From contig CAVRXV010000016.1 in NCBI GenBank assembly GCA_963725255.1, positions 1-15,974 of the forward strand: 15,974 bases of DNA, given 5' to 3'. Below the pieces are notes generated by a model. The model did not search any database and was not told where the DNA came from. It saw only the letters and a program-made list of their open reading frames with translations. The translations under genes were made by a program, and so were the position numbers. Below are positions 14,057-15,974 of this stretch, piece by piece. The DNA comes from JAIEPX01 sp963725255 (GTDB taxonomy: Bacteria; Pseudomonadota; Gammaproteobacteria; JAIEPX01). Each line of letters begins with the position of its first letter. Position 1 is the first letter of the stretch.

Positions 14057-14437
14057 ATGAATAATCCATGGGACACTCAGTCATCCAGACCAATTAGTGG
14101 GAATAAAGACGCCAATCAGTGGGCAATGTTTGTGCATTTCTCCTTGTTTGCAGGCTATCTTGTGCCCCTTGCTGGGCTACTTTTGCCAATCATTTTATGG
14201 CAGATTAAAAAAGATCAATATCCTTTCGTTGATGTTCACGGAAAAATTGTTGTCAATTGGATAATCAGCCTAATTATCTATGCTGCAATCTGTGCGGTAT
14301 TAGTATTCTTTGTTATTGGTCTCATAGGATTTGCGATTCTCGGTGCCTTAAGTATCATTTTTCCCATTGTTGGTGGCATCAAAGCCAGTCAAGGAGAAGT
14401 TTGGGAATATCCTCTGACTATCAAATTGATACGCTAG
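14057..14437 (+). CDS. DUF4870/Tic20-like small membrane protein
   Basis: 126 residues with three hydrophobic segments (about 24-48, 66-88 and 90-108). The DUF4870 hallmarks are present: an opening helix with HFS...GYLVPLAGLLLPIILW, then DVHGKIVVNWIIS (the conserved 'hgk.a.NwqiS'-type motif), and a final helix with IFPIVGGIKA. The family is widespread and its function unknown; it is only remotely like chloroplast Tic20. Inner-membrane location is expected. GGGG lies 7 bases before the ATG, and a recognisable promoter sits just upstream. It converges with the DUF1460 gene, 18 bp apart. Confidence 0.85.
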   Translation: MNNPWDTQSSRPISGNKDANQWAMFVHFSLFAGYLVPLAGLLLPIILWQIKKDQYPFVDVHGKIVVNWIISLIIYAAICAVLVFFVIGLIGFAILGALSIIFPIVGGIKASQGEVWEYPLTIKLIR

Positions 14438-14455
14438 TCTAACTACGGCAACGCC

Positions 14456-15832
14456 TTATAAGAGCTTCTCAATGTGTATCCCTAAAATAGATTGATTATC
14501 CATATTGCGATACGATCCATATTGATAATCGGTTAGATAATCAAACAAGGGTTGTTCCTGAACTCGATTACAAGAAGTATAATGAGTAACATTTTTCGGG
14601 AGTGAAGCGGTACAAGCATATTGATTGTTGGATTTTTTATACCAATAATATCCGTTAGGCCATGCATTGGATGCGTGCAAAAACATTAATTCTTTGCATA
14701 CTTTCTCAGCACATATTATTGGGGTAACAATACATTTTTTTACGTTCTTACTATCGTTATTACATGTTAATCGATTATAAATCACATCGCCGTTTTTAAA
14801 CTGTTTTTGATACAGAATACCCATATGCGAAATACTTAACTCAGACCCAGTAGCATCCTTAATATTTTTGTTATCTACTGTCCACAACCCAGCATCTCTA
14901 ACAATTTCAATAATTGATGGCGTTGGTACTTTATCGATCAGAAACTTATTTGGACTATATTTTCCATTTGATTGTTTTATAGCTAAAACAGTCTTGGGAA
15001 CATAAGATGTAGCGACAATTTCTGAATTAAAACCTTGAAAATCAAGCCCTGAATAAACTGTAGCATATCGCTGCGCCATACTGAATCCATCACCATGATT
15101 TAACACACGTACCGTTGCGTGCAAATTTTCTTTTTGACGTAAAAACCAATTATTTCGAGTGATATTTGCGATGGTTGTTTCAACTACAGAACCAAAATCA
15201 CTTTGAGATGTTACATCTTGCAGAAATCCATTTTTTTGATTCACAGGATTCCAATCTCCATCAATAAAATTATTTCTATTAAAATAATGAACCCATTCAC
15301 CATGAGGATTTCCTGCCGAACCATAATTTATCTTTAAAATATTGCGATCGAATTCATCGAGTGTGAAAGAATAAAACAACGCCATAGCATTTTGAACAAA
15401 TGTTTGGCAATTAAGGCCGTCCATACGATAAACGGGATCTTGCTTTACGTGAACAGCGCCCGGCTGATAAACATCCGATCCAGACTGCCAATCGCCTTCT
15501 CCCATCGCACCACTCTCAATAAAAGGGATATCAATTAATTGTTTTGCCAGTAATTCCATTCGAGCGTTTGCATCGAGATTTTTGTATGGTTTTAAATAAT
15601 CAATTAATTTCCGTATCAAAGCACGAGCTTCGTTGACCGTTAATTGATAACGAGCAAAATCTAATACAGTAAAATTTTCTGCTGCCTTCAATGTAGGATA
15701 ATTTTCTTGACTCCCTGTCATCGGCGCATAACCATTTAAGTGAAGATCATTATCTTCAACTTCCTGGCCAAAAACAGTGATTGTGAAAAATATTGCCAGA
15801 AGAACAATATTAAATATTTTAGATAATTTCAT
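14456..15832 (-). CDS. exported DUF1460-type cysteine amidase/peptidase (NlpC/P60 superfamily)
   Basis: 458 residues. A signal peptide is evident: MKLSK, a hydrophobic core to about residue 20, and likely cleavage near VFG-QE (22/23). The body matches DUF1460 ('N-acetylmuramoyl-L-alanine amidase-like'): LLAKQLIDIPFIES (94-107), the nucleophile segment GLNCQTFVQNAMALF with Cys142, then HYFNRNNFI, LQDVT (204-208) and ISHMGILY with the probable catalytic His336. Known structures of the family are papain-like cell-wall hydrolases, so a periplasmic or secreted role on peptidoglycan is likely but unproven. The last 110 residues are Asn/Cys-rich (six or more cysteines after 355) and could form disulphides. 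ATG has AAGG about 8 bases upstream. Confidence 0.75.
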   Translation of the reverse strand: MKLSKIFNIVLLAIFFTITVFGQEVEDNDLHLNGYAPMTGSQENYPTLKAAENFTVLDFARYQLTVNEARALIRKLIDYLKPYKNLDANARMELLAKQLIDIPFIESGAMGEGDWQSGSDVYQPGAVHVKQDPVYRMDGLNCQTFVQNAMALFYSFTLDEFDRNILKINYGSAGNPHGEWVHYFNRNNFIDGDWNPVNQKNGFLQDVTSQSDFGSVVETTIANITRNNWFLRQKENLHATVRVLNHGDGFSMAQRYATVYSGLDFQGFNSEIVATSYVPKTVLAIKQSNGKYSPNKFLIDKVPTPSIIEIVRDAGLWTVDNKNIKDATGSELSISHMGILYQKQFKNGDVIYNRLTCNNDSKNVKKCIVTPIICAEKVCKELMFLHASNAWPNGYYWYKKSNNQYACTASLPKNVTHYTSCNRVQEQPLFDYLTDYQYGSYRNMDNQSILGIHIEKLL

Positions 15833-15872
15833 TGGGTTTCGACCTTCTATTTTAGGCTATGATCATTTACTC

Positions 15873-15901
15873 ATTATAATAGTACCTCAGAGGGCTGAAA
15901 A
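15873..15901 (-). promoter_or_regulatory. promoter of the DUF1460 gene
   Basis: Minus strand TTTTCA (15901-15896), 17 bp, perfect TATAAT (15878-15873). The leader is about 35 bases. Confidence 0.5.
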
Positions 15902-15936
15902 GGGTCAAGTTGACGATTGAAACCTTGTCTTTGACT

Positions 15937-15960
15937 ACGGCGTCGCGCCTTCCTTTTTTT
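15937..15960 (+). repeat. partial CGGCGTCGCG repeat followed by a T-run
   Basis: ACGGCGTCGCGCCTT at 15937-15951 resembles the first half of the 4149 and 8434 repeats. GGCG-TCG-CGCC plus TTCCTTTTTTT could act as a weak + strand terminator, but no + strand gene precedes it here. Confidence 0.4.
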
Positions 15961-15974
15961 GTGACAGTCCGCTA

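Noticed and set aside
14257..14442. 61-codon open frame in the DUF4870 gene
   Set aside because: Out-of-frame shadow of an intact membrane protein gene.

Overview
The window is AT-rich and uses bacterial gene signals (clear Shine-Dalgarno sequences, sigma70-type -35/-10 boxes). Its gene content is an ankyrin protein, a Sel1-repeat protein with a C-terminal membrane anchor, a PAS-like/LuxR regulator, a TPR protein, a Fic protein and a secreted DUF1460-type protein. That mix suggests a host-associated gammaproteobacterium of the Legionella/Coxiella type. This placement is inference from content and base composition; no rRNA, tRNA or other phylogenetic marker is present.

Left part (1-6520, all + strand). 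A frameshifted ankyrin-repeat gene lies at 4-1558. A compact unit follows: a 100-residue protein whose first two thirds look like a RiPP leader and whose tail holds two 9-residue repeats (1802-2104); a 14-bp hairpin; then a large membrane protein with two cyclic-nucleotide-binding domains, a PqqD/RRE-like segment and an M50 zinc protease domain (2182-4181). The protease gene is broken, or recoded, by a -1 shift in a run of six Ts. Next, 41 bp downstream, is an Smr-Sel1 protein with a C-terminal membrane anchor (4223-6520). The precursor-like gene plus M50/PqqD gene is the best candidate here for an undescribed system: a cyclic-nucleotide-gated peptide maturation or release unit.

Middle part (6524-8353). 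A PAS-like/LuxR regulator on the - strand is divergent from an S66 LD-carboxypeptidase. The intergenic space has a near-consensus promoter for the regulator, with a perfect palindrome (10-bp arms) directly upstream of its -35 box. This looks like a lux-box-like autoregulatory site.

Accessory island (about 8342-11762). A MITE-like element with terminal inverted repeats, a class II Fic gene with a duplicated operator/promoter array, a 128-residue orphan behind a consensus promoter, and a SIR2-family protein of the type found in anti-phage systems. A 13-bp direct repeat sits at both edges.

Right part (11822-15974). A TPR protein (-), a class A beta-lactamase-like protein without a visible signal peptide, a small gene remnant and long hairpin, a DUF4870/Tic20-like membrane protein driven by a promoter that is duplicated at 8371-8410, and a secreted DUF1460-type cysteine peptidase/amidase (-). 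GC-rich CGGCGTCGCG repeats recur at gene ends through the window, at 4149, 8434, 8644 and 15937.
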